From NCBI GenBank assembly GCA_036272195.1, contig DATAZE010000049.1, forward strand, positions 186,001 to 250,000: 64,000 nt of DNA, written 5' to 3'. The position numbers were made by a program, and so were the translations under genes. Positions 1 through 9,690 of this stretch are shown piece after piece. Source of the stretch: DASXHY01 sp036272195 (GTDB taxonomy: Bacteria; Verrucomicrobiota; Verrucomicrobiia; Limisphaerales; DASXHY01). Position 1 is the stretch's first letter. The number at the start of each line of letters is the position of its first letter. The notes below the pieces were generated by a model, which was given only the letters and a program-made list of their open reading frames with translations, searched no databases and was not told the DNA's origin.

Positions 1-9
1 GAATGGAAA

Positions 10-46
10 TAAAAATTGCAGGGTGAGATGTCTCTCACCCTGCAAT
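10..46 (-). terminator. intrinsic terminator of the pilC/gspF-like gene
   Basis: A perfect 14-bp inverted repeat (15-28 and 33-46) with a 4-nt loop is followed, on the minus strand, by a T-rich tract (complement of the A-run at 10-15). It lies 20 bp past the stop codon of the leftward gene, as expected for a Rho-independent terminator. Confidence 0.85.
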
Positions 47-65
47 TGGTTGGACGAAAACCGGA

Positions 66-1271
66 TTACTTGCTCACGATTTCGCTGAGCTTGAAGATCG
101 GCAGGAACATACAAATGACCATGCCGCCGATCACGACGCCGAGGAAAACAATCAAGATAGGCTCGATCATCGCCGTCAAACCGGAAAGCACGGTTTCGAT
201 TTCTTCATCAAGGAAGTCCGAAATGCGTTCGAGCATGTTGTCGATTTTGCCGGTTTGTTCACCGGCGGTAATCATGCGGATGACCATGCTCGGGAAAACA
301 GGATGTTTGCCCAAAGCGGCAGAAATACTTTGTCCGCGTTCGATGTCGGAAGCCGCGACTCTGATGGCTTTTTCCATGACGACATTGCCCACGGTTTGGG
401 AAACAATTTGAAGGACTTCCAGAATCGGCACACCGCTGCGGATGAGGGACGCCAGGGTGCGGGTGAAACGCGCCAGGCAGATTTTATGGGCGATGCCACC
501 GAAAACCGGCAGCCGAATGCGATTACGGTCCCAGAATTCGCGGCCCGGGGGCGTCTTGATGAAATAAAACCAGCCGTAAACAATTCCGCCGCCGCCGAGG
601 AGGAAGAACAGGATGTAGCTTTTGACGAAATTACTGAAATCGATCAACACCTGGGTGGGAGCGGGCAGCTTCGCGCCGAAGCCGGAATAGACTTCGCCGA
701 AAACCGGCACGACTTTAACCAGCAGGAAAACTGTGATGAGCACGGCCACCACGCTGACCACGGTGGGATACATGAGCGCGGATTTGACCTTCTTGCGGAG
801 ACGGGCGGTGTTTTCCAGGTAGGTGGCCAGGCGGGCGAGAATTTCCGCCAGCAAACCGCCTTTTTCGCCCGCGGAAACCATCGCCACATAAAGGCGGCTA
901 AAGGCTTTGGGGTGCTTTTGCAGCGCTTCGGAGAAGCTGTCACCGCTTTCCACCCGCGTGGTGACATCCTTGATGGTGTCACGCATCACCTTGTTGTTGG
1001 TCTGTTCGGCAAGCGCCTGCAGGGACTGGACCATCGCCAGACCGGCGTCGACCATCGTCGCCAATTGACGGGTAAAAATGACGAGGTCGGCCAGGCCGAC
1101 TTTGCCGCCCGCGGTTTTGCCTTTCTTGCCGACTTTTTCCTGGATAGAGACGACCAAGAGGTTGCGGTTCAGGAGGGCGGCAATGGCGGCCTGCTCGGTG
1201 CCGGCTTCGACCGAACTGCGGATCTCGCGGCCAGAGCCGGTTTCGCGCGCGACGTATAAGAATGAGGCCAT
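66..1271 (-). CDS. type II secretion system F / type IV pilus PilC family inner-membrane protein
   Basis: The 401-residue product is a GspF/PilC platform protein, the polytopic inner-membrane component that couples the cytoplasmic ATPase to pilus or pseudopilus assembly. It has the duplicated family architecture: two similar helical cytoplasmic domains, a membrane segment after the first (VVSVVAVLITVFLLV), another near the middle, and a C-terminal one ending near residue 395. The MASFLYVARE start at 1271 is chosen because it gives the family's usual length of about 400 residues. The frame stays open to 1541, but those extra 90 residues look non-coding and run into the upstream region of the divergent porin. 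No other secretion gene is adjacent, so pilus and T2SS roles cannot be separated here. Confidence 0.9.
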   Translation of the reverse strand: MASFLYVARETGSGREIRSSVEAGTEQAAIAALLNRNLLVVSIQEKVGKKGKTAGGKVGLADLVIFTRQLATMVDAGLAMVQSLQALAEQTNNKVMRDTIKDVTTRVESGDSFSEALQKHPKAFSRLYVAMVSAGEKGGLLAEILARLATYLENTARLRKKVKSALMYPTVVSVVAVLITVFLLVKVVPVFGEVYSGFGAKLPAPTQVLIDFSNFVKSYILFFLLGGGGIVYGWFYFIKTPPGREFWDRNRIRLPVFGGIAHKICLARFTRTLASLIRSGVPILEVLQIVSQTVGNVVMEKAIRVAASDIERGQSISAALGKHPVFPSMVIRMITAGEQTGKIDNMLERISDFLDEEIETVLSGLTAMIEPILIVFLGVVIGGMVICMFLPIFKLSEIVSK

Positions 1272-1632
1272 AAATTCGTGATTGCTTGTTATATCAAAAA
1301 AGCTCGCTCGCTCTTGAAAGCAGTCGCTGTTCCAATTTCCAGCACGTGATTGAAAGTCCGGAAGTATCCGGCAAGCTGTCGCAAATTGAGCATTAATGGG
1401 CGGATTCGAGACCAATTCGGCAGATCCGCCGCCCTCGGCGGTGCCTCGTTTTTGGGCTTTGGCCCGAAGCAAGACGGGACGGGGCCGAAAAAACTTGTTG
1501 TCAACGGCCACGATTTTCCTTATTAACTCGTGCAAATGCACCGGGTTGGTGCCCGGGGTAAACTGTTTTTACCCCGTTCTATATGTACACGAAACATGTA
1601 CCAAAATTAATAAACTAAACTGGAGGAACCAA
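1272..1632. promoter_or_regulatory. divergent intergenic region between pilC-like gene and porin
   Basis: This 361-bp stretch holds no convincing gene and should carry promoters for both flanking genes. Visible elements are a hairpin (GGGGTAAA at 1555-1562, TTTACCCC at 1568-1575) and two ATGTAC repeats flanking ACGAAAC near 1583-1602. A strong ribosome binding site, TGGAGGAA, lies at 1621-1628 just before the porin ATG. A role for the hairpin or the repeats is inference. Confidence 0.5.
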
Positions 1633-2907
1633 ATGAAGTTTAATAAATGGACATTAGGGTTAGCAGCAGTCGGTCTGGTCAGTTTGAACTCCGCCGCTAA
1701 TGCGGACGATGCAGCACCTGCATCGACCGTGTTGACGGCCCTTTCTTCAACTACGCTCAGCGGGTACGTCGATACGTCGGCCCAATGGAACCTGGGCACG
1801 GGAAATGCCAATACCCCCCGCACCACGTTCGGCGGCGCGGGCAAAGCGGACGGCTTCAATCTGAATGTCGTTCAGCTCTCGCTCGATAAACCGCTTGACG
1901 AAAGCGAATGGGCGTCTGGCTATCATGTCGACCTATGGTTGGGACCCGATGCGGGTGGCCTCGGCACCCAATCCAGCGGGTTTGGTGAGTCCGGCGGAAG
2001 CGACTTCGCGATTCGCCAGGCCTACGTCACGCTCCGCACCCCGGTCGGCAATGGCCTCGACTGGAAAATCGGCGTGTTCGACACCGTCATCGGTTATGAA
2101 TCCCTGGCTTCGCCAAACAATCCGAACTATACACATTCGTACGGATTCACAATCGAACCGACGACCCACACCGGCATCCTCGGCACCTATAAGATCAACG
2201 ACATGCTCAACGTCTCGGCAGGTATCGCAAATACCTTCGGGCCGACGATCAACGAAAAAGCCCAGGGCCCGAACGCCAGCAGCGGCGAGAATAATCATGC
2301 CGAGTCTTACAAGACCTACATGGCATCCGTGGCCTTCACCGCTCCCTCGAGCTGGGGTTGGGTCGGCGGTTCCACGTTGTCGGCTGGTGTCGTAAACGGC
2401 TTCAATAGTGGAGCCGGCGAAGGCGGCGGCGGCGCGCAAACGAGCTTCTATGCTGGCGCCACGGTGAATACGCCCTTGACGGCGTTGAAACTCGGCGCTT
2501 CGCTGGACTACTTGAATCAGTGGGACAAAAGCCGGGCCTTCGGCGCCGGCGCTGATCCCGGGTTCAGTGGCGACGGCTCTGCCTGGGCCGGTGCGCTCTA
2601 CGCCTCATATCAAGCGACTGAAAAGCTCAGCTTGAACCTGCGTGGAGAATTCCTTGATGACTCCGCTGGAGTCATCGCGGACAACACCGCCTTCGGCCAA
2701 AACCGCGCCAAAATCTGGGCGGCCACGGCGACGGCGCAATATGACCTGTGGAAAAACGTGATCACTCGCGTTGAATTCCGCTGGGATCACAGCGACGGCA
2801 GCAAACAATTCGGCGCGAACTCGAATACCTCAGCGGGACCCGGAACCGGAGGCCCGAGCCGCAAGAATGCGTACCTGCTCGCAGCGCAAGTCATCTACAA
2901 GTTCTAA
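1633..2907 (+). CDS. BBP2-type outer-membrane beta-barrel porin
   Basis: The 424-residue secreted protein begins with a signal peptide (MKFNKWTLGLAAVGLVSLNS, cleavage after ANA) and ends in KF, a C-terminal aromatic residue typical of outer-membrane barrels. The body alternates short amphipathic strands rich in Gly, Ala, Trp and Tyr. The segment around IGYESLASPNNPNYTHSYGF is characteristic of the putative beta-barrel porin-2 (OmpL-like, PF07642) family. It probably forms a passive outer-membrane channel; the substrate cannot be read from sequence. The start at 1633 is set by the strong TGGAGGAA site and the signal peptide, and the frame's upstream extension is disregarded. A strong terminator follows, so it is a monocistronic and probably highly expressed gene. 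Confidence 0.85.
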   Translation: MKFNKWTLGLAAVGLVSLNSAANADDAAPASTVLTALSSTTLSGYVDTSAQWNLGTGNANTPRTTFGGAGKADGFNLNVVQLSLDKPLDESEWASGYHVDLWLGPDAGGLGTQSSGFGESGGSDFAIRQAYVTLRTPVGNGLDWKIGVFDTVIGYESLASPNNPNYTHSYGFTIEPTTHTGILGTYKINDMLNVSAGIANTFGPTINEKAQGPNASSGENNHAESYKTYMASVAFTAPSSWGWVGGSTLSAGVVNGFNSGAGEGGGGAQTSFYAGATVNTPLTALKLGASLDYLNQWDKSRAFGAGADPGFSGDGSAWAGALYASYQATEKLSLNLRGEFLDDSAGVIADNTAFGQNRAKIWAATATAQYDLWKNVITRVEFRWDHSDGSKQFGANSNTSAGPGTGGPSRKNAYLLAAQVIYKF

Positions 2908-2924
2908 TTCTATTGGAGCTTCTC

Positions 2925-2960
2925 AACAACCCTCCCGGGAAACCGGGAGGGTTGTTTTTT
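2925..2960 (+). terminator. intrinsic terminator of the porin gene
   Basis: A perfect 14-bp GC-rich stem (2925-2938 with 2943-2956) closes a GAAA tetraloop and runs directly into a T-tract. It begins 17 bp after the porin stop codon. This is a textbook Rho-independent terminator. Confidence 0.95.
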
Positions 2961-3022
2961 GTACGCCTGAAGAAGGATGAAGGACAAATTGAGCCTCAGC
3001 CCTTTTCATCTTTCATCCGTCT

Positions 3023-4171
3023 TCAATTCCCCCGAACTCCCGCCTGCTGCATATACTGCTCGATAGCCTCAATATTTCCGCGTGCCTGGTCCGCGTGAAC
3101 CGGGCTGGCCAGCAGCTCGCGAAAGAGAGCAAGGGCTTCATCCAATTTTCCCTGCCGGACCAAACATGCCCCGAGGTTTGCTTTGGCGTCGTCGCCCACC
3201 AGGCGCGGGTCAAAACTCACCCATTGGTCGTAACTGTGGTCTTTGCCCATCTCGACCAACCGCCGAAGCAGTCGTTCCGCTTCGTCAAACTTTCCCTCTT
3301 CCGCCGCCCGTCGCGCGAGCAACCATAACAACGGAGCGTTCGAGGGAAACCAGCGCCACGCAAGGCTTTCGAGCAGTTCCGGATTGAAACCGGGCGGCAG
3401 TTGCTCCGGCGGCAATTGCATCAGGTGCTCCAGCAACAGGCTGACGATCGGCCCCGGCGGTTCGTCCTGACGGATGTGCGGCAGAAGATTCGTAGCCGCT
3501 TCGCGAAGCACTTTCTCCCAGCGTGGATCTCCGAGTTGCGCCAGCGTTCGCGCGTATTCGATCAGGTAATAAAGCTGTCCCGGACGTTCACGCAGTTCCA
3601 ACTCCAGCAATCGCACGGCGCGGCGAAGCTTCGCCTCCGTCAGCGTGCCGAGGTATCCATAGTGCCGGATCGTGATGTTCGATAAAAGGACCTGCAGCCC
3701 CGTCCTGGCTTCAATCTCTCGAATCCCCGGTCGAAAATCGGGATGGCACCGCCCCTGGAAACGCAGGTCATCGCGTCGGCGAAACAAGCGCAAATGCCAC
3801 ATCAGCGAGAAGTAATCCAACCGGTCTGCCTGTTTGAGATCCTGGAAGCGCAGAAAAAAAGCGAGCGCATCACTGCGCTCAAGGCAGGCGCGAAGTTCGT
3901 TGACGGATTCGGGAAGTAATTCTTCATCCGCATCCATCCAAAGGATCCAATCGCCGCGGGCATGGCTGATGGAAAAATTGCGGGCGGCGGAAAAGTCGTC
4001 GCACCACGGAAAATGGCAGACCACTGCGCCGGCCGCCTTCGCTATCTCTATCGTCCGATCCGTCGAGCCCGTATCGGCAACGATGATTTCATCCGCGACG
4101 CCGCGCACCGAGGCAAGCGCGCGGGCAATATTTTTTTCCTCGTTCCGGGTGATGAAACAGACACTGAGCAT
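3023..4171 (-). CDS. family 2 glycosyltransferase with C-terminal TPR-like repeats
   Basis: The N-terminal ~100 residues are a GT-A fold of glycosyltransferase family 2: LSVCFITRNEEKNI opens the nucleotide-sugar site, DTGSTD follows at residues 33-38, and a DAD metal-binding motif sits at 80-82. The remaining ~250 residues are helical with tetratricopeptide-like spacing (for example the final repeat, GKLDEALALFRELLAS). This architecture is common among SunS/TPR-type glycosyltransferases. Acceptor and sugar are unknown. It lies 3 bp downstream of the Cys-rich gene at 4175-4474 and is presumably co-transcribed with it. Confidence 0.88.
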   Translation of the reverse strand: MLSVCFITRNEEKNIARALASVRGVADEIIVADTGSTDRTIEIAKAAGAVVCHFPWCDDFSAARNFSISHARGDWILWMDADEELLPESVNELRACLERSDALAFFLRFQDLKQADRLDYFSLMWHLRLFRRRDDLRFQGRCHPDFRPGIREIEARTGLQVLLSNITIRHYGYLGTLTEAKLRRAVRLLELELRERPGQLYYLIEYARTLAQLGDPRWEKVLREAATNLLPHIRQDEPPGPIVSLLLEHLMQLPPEQLPPGFNPELLESLAWRWFPSNAPLLWLLARRAAEEGKFDEAERLLRRLVEMGKDHSYDQWVSFDPRLVGDDAKANLGACLVRQGKLDEALALFRELLASPVHADQARGNIEAIEQYMQQAGVRGN

Positions 4172-4174
4172 ACT

Positions 4175-4474
4175 TCAATCTCCGAACAATTTTTTCAGCG
4201 TGTCGCGAGCCTTGGATTCCCGCGAGTTTTCCCCGGACTTGGCAACAAATTCGCGACGCGCCATTTCAAAATATTCGCAATAATTTGCCATTGGTTTGTC
4301 GAAGACCGGTTCCGCGCGCCGATCGCGGCATTGGTAGGCCGCACGCAAATCGTAACTCACGCAGTTCAAACACACCTTCAAGTCCGCGCCACAAATGCAC
4401 GTTTCCGAGCGGCCCGGGGTGCCCGCGAGCGTGTATTCCGCGCCGCATTTCCAGCAATGTCGCGTCAATGCCAT
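4175..4474 (-). CDS. small cysteine-rich protein, probable zinc-binding
   Basis: I do not recognise a named family for this 99-residue protein. It has eight cysteines in a regular layout (C7, C10, C26, C28, C35, C38, C49, C66), including CWKC and CLNC knuckles, which suggests one or two bound zinc ions or another metal centre. The C-terminal third is charged and helical. MALTRHCWKC at 4474 is chosen as start because the upstream part of the frame is encoded by the palindromic repeat at 4531-4610. It is followed after 3 bp by the GT2 glycosyltransferase. Confidence 0.7.
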   Translation of the reverse strand: MALTRHCWKCGAEYTLAGTPGRSETCICGADLKVCLNCVSYDLRAAYQCRDRRAEPVFDKPMANYCEYFEMARREFVAKSGENSRESKARDTLKKLFGD

Positions 4475-4530
4475 GCGGCATTGTATTTCTCCGCCCGCCC
4501 GAGCGCAATTGGTTCTGGCGCTGTCCCATG

Positions 4531-4610
4531 GTGGCACGGGCGTCTCGCCCGTGGGTTTCAAAAAAGATTTTTCCGGGGAAAGAAACGCACGGGCGAGACG
4601 CCCGTGCCAC
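4531..4610. repeat. nested palindromic repeat
   Basis: Two 23-bp arms (4531-4553 and 4588-4610) are exact reverse complements. Each arm is itself palindromic around a GTCT/AGAC core (CACGGGCG / CGCCCGTG), so the element can fold as one long hairpin or as a cloverleaf. It separates the transglutaminase stop codon from the Cys-rich gene and resembles a dispersed intergenic repeat. A transcription-attenuating or REP-like role is inference. Confidence 0.85.
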
Positions 4611-6853
4611 TATTGGGTCGCGACCGGTCTTTCCACCTGCGACAATTTTTCCACGCACTCCCGCGCATCCCGGCGCAATTCCTCCCGATCTGCGTCGCTC
4701 AAACCGTCGGGATCAAACCGATACCGATAGTGCAATCGCAGCAAGGCGCGCAACGGACTTTTCAACTCCGACAATCCAGGCTCCTTCGCCGCCCGCTCGA
4801 ACCAAGCCACCAACGATTCATTTCGCCCACGCTCAACACCGCGTTGTGCGAGTTGTTTTTCGACTTCGTAGAATTCAGAGTCCAATCCCGGCCAGACCGT
4901 TGCCATGCCGGGCCCGGCGATCGCGCCGCGCCGCCGCCGCTGGCGCACGATTTGGAACAAGAGCAACGCCAGCACCGGCACCAGGCCCATCAGGATATAT
5001 TGCCGGAGATGAGTCTGGCCCCAGCGCATTTTCGAGAATTGAAAATGCAGCCACCACCAGGCGTCAGTCAGCCAGGGGGAGCCGCTTTGGCTGGATTCCA
5101 CCTCAAACCACGTGCCCGGCGTCGTATCAAAGTCTTCCCAATATCCCTTCTGCTCGTTCCAGACAATGCACCAGGCGTGGGCATCGCGCAGGCGGACCAC
5201 GTAGCCGCCCATCCCGGCTTCGTGAACCGAATAACCCACGGCGTAACGCGCGGGGATGCCCGCTTCGCGCAGAAGCAAAACGGTGGCGGTCGCGAAATAC
5301 TCGCAATGCCCCGCGTGCGTCTTGAGCAGGAACCGGCTCAGCGGCGTCTCGAACTTGTCCCGTCCATTATCGGCATCCTGCCAGGAGCGGTACGTGAACT
5401 GGGTGGCAAAATATTGCGCCACACTTTTCAAAATCTCATCGTGGCCCTGGCCTTTCAAATTGAGTTCGGCCACGATTTTATCCAGCGCGGGCGCCTCGTT
5501 CGTGGGCACCTGCAAATCAGGCGCCATAAAGCGACCGCCCCACCGGCCGCGAAATTCGCCCCAATTCGTACGCGTCTCCGATCGGGAGTTCGTGTCCCAT
5601 CTGCGGTCGTTGTAGCGGGAGAAAAATTCGAAGTTTGTGCGCGACAGAAAATTTGTTTCCGGCAGCGAATCAATCGTGGCCCCCGGCCCGTAAAGGACAT
5701 CGAATTGCACCAGGCCTGGTCCTTCTGCAAGCACCGCGCCCATGCTGTTTGTTTGGAGGTTGTAGATGGGCAGATTTTCCAGCCGCGTGCTGCCGGATGG
5801 CAACGGCAGGAGGCCCATCGCATTTCCGCTGTTTCGATCCGAGCCCTGGAGATAGCCCGCGATGCCAATGCGCGACGCGTTCGCTTTTTCCCCCTCCAGC
5901 AGCCAGGTATTTTCGTTGGTGGCGGAGTGATCGACGGGAACGAAACCAGTTCGCGCACGGCCCGCCAGCCAGGCCGGTGATCGAAAGGCGCGATAACTTG
6001 CCTCGCGCAAATAAGCCGGCGGCTCACCGGATTCCGGTTTCAGGCGCAGCACAATTCTCGTCGAGGTCTTGATCCGGCCAATTTGTCCGAGCTGGGTTTC
6101 GCTTCTCGTCGGATCGGTGCGATTCCGTCCGAATAATTGCGCGATCAACTGGACGTTAAAACTGGTCACATATCGCTGGACCAAAACGATGCCGCGCGCG
6201 CCGGAATATCCGAAAGCCACCGCCAGCATCAGCGCACTCAACCAAAGCACCAGGCCAAACCGTCGCGGCCGCCGCACCCACAACACCCAGGCCAGCAGCA
6301 GGCAGAGGCCCCAGAAAAAATCATTATTCTCGCTCCGATGCACACTCGCCGCGAACAGGCAGAGCGCGAAATAAGGGAACGCGACATCCACTCCATGGGC
6401 TTTGGGAGGTGATTTGCCGAGTTTCTTTGCCTGTTTCCAGCGGTATTGAAGAATCAGCGAAATGGTGTGCAGGGGAATTTCCTGACGCGAACTGAAGACT
6501 TGCGCGCACATGAACAGGAAAAAAATCATCGGCACCCAGCGAATCAACGATGCCGCTGTGCGAGCGGTGGCCAGGCCAGCCTGTCGTTCGGAGCCTACAC
6601 TCGCTCCGCGAAAAAGATTTCCCACGCCTTCCGGCCCGCCGCTGTCCGCAAAAGCGTAAACCGCGGCTGCCAGGAACAGCAGCGCGCAAAAGCTCCAGAT
6701 GCGCTTGAAGTCGTCGTCCGAAATATCCCAGCGCGCTTTGATAAAACGCGAGCTTTCCAGCACGACGCCCATGATGGCGCCCGGAATAAGAAAGCCGGTC
6801 TGCCAGCCCCAAAAGAGCAGGGTCACACCCAGAACGAATGGTGGCGTTTTCAT
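4610..6853 (-). CDS. TgpA-like membrane transglutaminase (DUF3488/transglutaminase core/DUF4129)
   Basis: The 747-residue protein starts with several membrane helices (to about residue 220), has a long periplasmic part with a transglutaminase-like cysteine protease domain, another membrane helix, and a short cytoplasmic tail resembling DUF4129. The catalytic triad is visible: C517 in HAGHCEYFATA, H559 in RDAHAWCIVW and D576 in DFDTTPGTW. The family includes Pseudomonas TgpA, an essential periplasmic transglutaminase-like protein. Its ATG overlaps the stop codon of the DUF58 gene (ATGA), and with moxR upstream this forms the conserved moxR-DUF58-transglutaminase cluster. The physiological substrate is unknown. 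Confidence 0.9.
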   Translation of the reverse strand: MKTPPFVLGVTLLFWGWQTGFLIPGAIMGVVLESSRFIKARWDISDDDFKRIWSFCALLFLAAAVYAFADSGGPEGVGNLFRGASVGSERQAGLATARTAASLIRWVPMIFFLFMCAQVFSSRQEIPLHTISLILQYRWKQAKKLGKSPPKAHGVDVAFPYFALCLFAASVHRSENNDFFWGLCLLLAWVLWVRRPRRFGLVLWLSALMLAVAFGYSGARGIVLVQRYVTSFNVQLIAQLFGRNRTDPTRSETQLGQIGRIKTSTRIVLRLKPESGEPPAYLREASYRAFRSPAWLAGRARTGFVPVDHSATNENTWLLEGEKANASRIGIAGYLQGSDRNSGNAMGLLPLPSGSTRLENLPIYNLQTNSMGAVLAEGPGLVQFDVLYGPGATIDSLPETNFLSRTNFEFFSRYNDRRWDTNSRSETRTNWGEFRGRWGGRFMAPDLQVPTNEAPALDKIVAELNLKGQGHDEILKSVAQYFATQFTYRSWQDADNGRDKFETPLSRFLLKTHAGHCEYFATATVLLLREAGIPARYAVGYSVHEAGMGGYVVRLRDAHAWCIVWNEQKGYWEDFDTTPGTWFEVESSQSGSPWLTDAWWWLHFQFSKMRWGQTHLRQYILMGLVPVLALLLFQIVRQRRRRGAIAGPGMATVWPGLDSEFYEVEKQLAQRGVERGRNESLVAWFERAAKEPGLSELKSPLRALLRLHYRYRFDPDGLSDADREELRRDARECVEKLSQVERPVATQ

Positions 6854-8571
6854 AGCTTCGCCAATCCCTCCTCAACCCTCCCCGCTTCCAGCACATGGAT
6901 TTCCCCAAACTGATCCGAACCCAAATCCGGTTTGACGCCCGGCTCGACCACCAGCAGCACCAGGGTCGGAATGCCCAGCGCGCCGATCTTTTGCAACAAC
7001 CGGCGGCGCTCCTCGTCCCACGCCAGCAGCACGCAGATGCAGCCGCTCACCGAGCCCGCATGTTGCACCACCAGATGATCGAGTTTCGCAAATGGTTCGT
7101 CCAAACACACGCGCACCGAGGCAAGGACTTCCAACATTTGGTCCGCGTGCCCGAGTCCGCGCCCGGCCGTGAAACAAAAGGCCTGCGGCCCCACGAACAA
7201 AAGATCGAGCAGCGACTCTTGCGTTATCAAGGTACATGCGAACGAAGCCGCGACCGACACCGCTTCCTCGAATGCCTCGCTGTGGGGATCGTCCGTGAAC
7301 GTGTCGAGGATTAAGGCGTGTCGCACAAAAAATTCGTCTTCGAATTCTTTCACGATGGGCTTGCCGGTTTTCGCCCAACTCGGCCAATGAATATGCCGGT
7401 AAGGATCGCCCCGCCGGTATTCGCGCAGCGATACAAACTCCTCGCTTCGTCCGATGTTCGAGGCCATCGCCACGCCGCCCTCCTGGTATTTCATCAATCC
7501 CGGTAGTGCGATCGGAGGCAGGGGATAGCGCTTGGGGAGGATAAGCGCCGTTTGCGCCAGCGGCACTTTGGCAAACCCGCGAAATAATCCAAATGGGTCC
7601 GGCCGCGCCAGGGTCACGCCGCCAAACCGAAGAATGCCGCGCCGCAGCGGCTCGAGTTCCACGCGCACTTCCACTTCTCCCTTTGACGCCAGCGTGGGAA
7701 CCTCCGCTTCTTTCACCGAGGCGTAGCGATGCGTCCGGTTGCGCCGCGCGCTGTTTCTGAATGGGCGAATCTTTCTATTATCGGCCTGCACGGAGTCCCG
7801 CCATTCACGATAGGACGGGCGCGGGTCAGACATGTTTTCCAGGAGAACCAGATCGCTTTGCGTTTTGGAAGTCAGGTTCTTGATCATCACGCGATAATAA
7901 AATGGCTGGCCCACAGTACCGAATCGCGGCAACAATCGCGTGGCCGAAAAACGCGCCCGAAAAAAGAAGCTGAACGCCGCGGCGCTCAATAACATGAACA
8001 ACAGGATCGGCAGTCCCTGGTAAACCACGGTGTTTTCCGTGTCCGAACCCATCAGCGTCGTGGCAATCAATCCGATGAAGACCATCCAACCCGCCCGCGT
8101 CAACCGCCGTCGCGCCCGGTAGCGCATCCCGGAAGCGAAGCGGTAGAGCCAATAGAGGACGCGATAAGCCGGGTTGGGAATTCGTATTCCCCGTCGCCGG
8201 ACAAGTTCAACCGCCGGCCCGCCCAGAGATTCCGCCAACTGCTGAACTTCCCGGTAAAGGCGCGACTTGCGGACTCGAACATGGCAAAGCCCCGCCAGGC
8301 AATTGAATTCACAGCGCACCATGCCATCCACGATTTGAATGGAAACATTTTGTTTAGCGCGCGGATGATTCGCAAACCAGAGACCGAACAAAATCGTGCC
8401 GCGCGTGAACCGCAGGCTGCGTGGTTCCACCATGAGCTTCTCAAGCGGGCGCGTTCGGAAGAAAGCCAGGATTCGTTCGATGGGATCGCCGCGCCCCGGC
8501 GGAAGCGGAAATTGGTAAATCTCTCGAAATCGCCAGATCGAAAATCTAGCCTGTTTGACGATCGTGACCAT
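6850..8571 (-). CDS. DUF58 domain protein with N-terminal extension
   Basis: Residues ~150-573 follow the DUF58 pattern: a basic N-terminal segment (RYRARRRLTRAGW), two membrane helices, a beta-rich part, and the signature LREYRRGDPYRHIHWPSWAK, then a VWA-like C-terminal fold. DUF58 proteins are the usual partners of MoxR ATPases and transglutaminases. Family members commonly begin near the basic segment, so the first ~145 residues are an addition. An internal ATG at 8127 would give a typical ~425-residue protein, but it would leave a 459-bp hole after moxR. The start at 8571, 15 bp from the moxR stop and preceded by AAAGG, fits an operon better. Confidence 0.85.
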   Translation of the reverse strand: MVTIVKQARFSIWRFREIYQFPLPPGRGDPIERILAFFRTRPLEKLMVEPRSLRFTRGTILFGLWFANHPRAKQNVSIQIVDGMVRCEFNCLAGLCHVRVRKSRLYREVQQLAESLGGPAVELVRRRGIRIPNPAYRVLYWLYRFASGMRYRARRRLTRAGWMVFIGLIATTLMGSDTENTVVYQGLPILLFMLLSAAAFSFFFRARFSATRLLPRFGTVGQPFYYRVMIKNLTSKTQSDLVLLENMSDPRPSYREWRDSVQADNRKIRPFRNSARRNRTHRYASVKEAEVPTLASKGEVEVRVELEPLRRGILRFGGVTLARPDPFGLFRGFAKVPLAQTALILPKRYPLPPIALPGLMKYQEGGVAMASNIGRSEEFVSLREYRRGDPYRHIHWPSWAKTGKPIVKEFEDEFFVRHALILDTFTDDPHSEAFEEAVSVAASFACTLITQESLLDLLFVGPQAFCFTAGRGLGHADQMLEVLASVRVCLDEPFAKLDHLVVQHAGSVSGCICVLLAWDEERRRLLQKIGALGIPTLVLLVVEPGVKPDLGSDQFGEIHVLEAGRVEEGLAKL

Positions 8572-8586
8572 TTTTTGGCCGAACCT

Positions 8587-9612
<1,026 letters not shown>

Positions 9613-9690
9613 ATTTTAATTAACATTGCGGCGAACTGCGAATAATTTCTATCAATTGGACAGGCCCCCTCGGAAATCGGCACGGAAATA

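Noticed and set aside
1272..1541. N-terminal extension of the PilC/GspF-like protein
   Set aside because: Adds 90 non-conserved residues and crosses the divergent regulatory region; the MASFLYVARE start fits family length.
3962..5980. 672-codon open frame on the plus strand
   Set aside because: It is antisense to the glycosyltransferase, Cys-rich and transglutaminase genes, has no recognisable domain and mirrors their codon bias.
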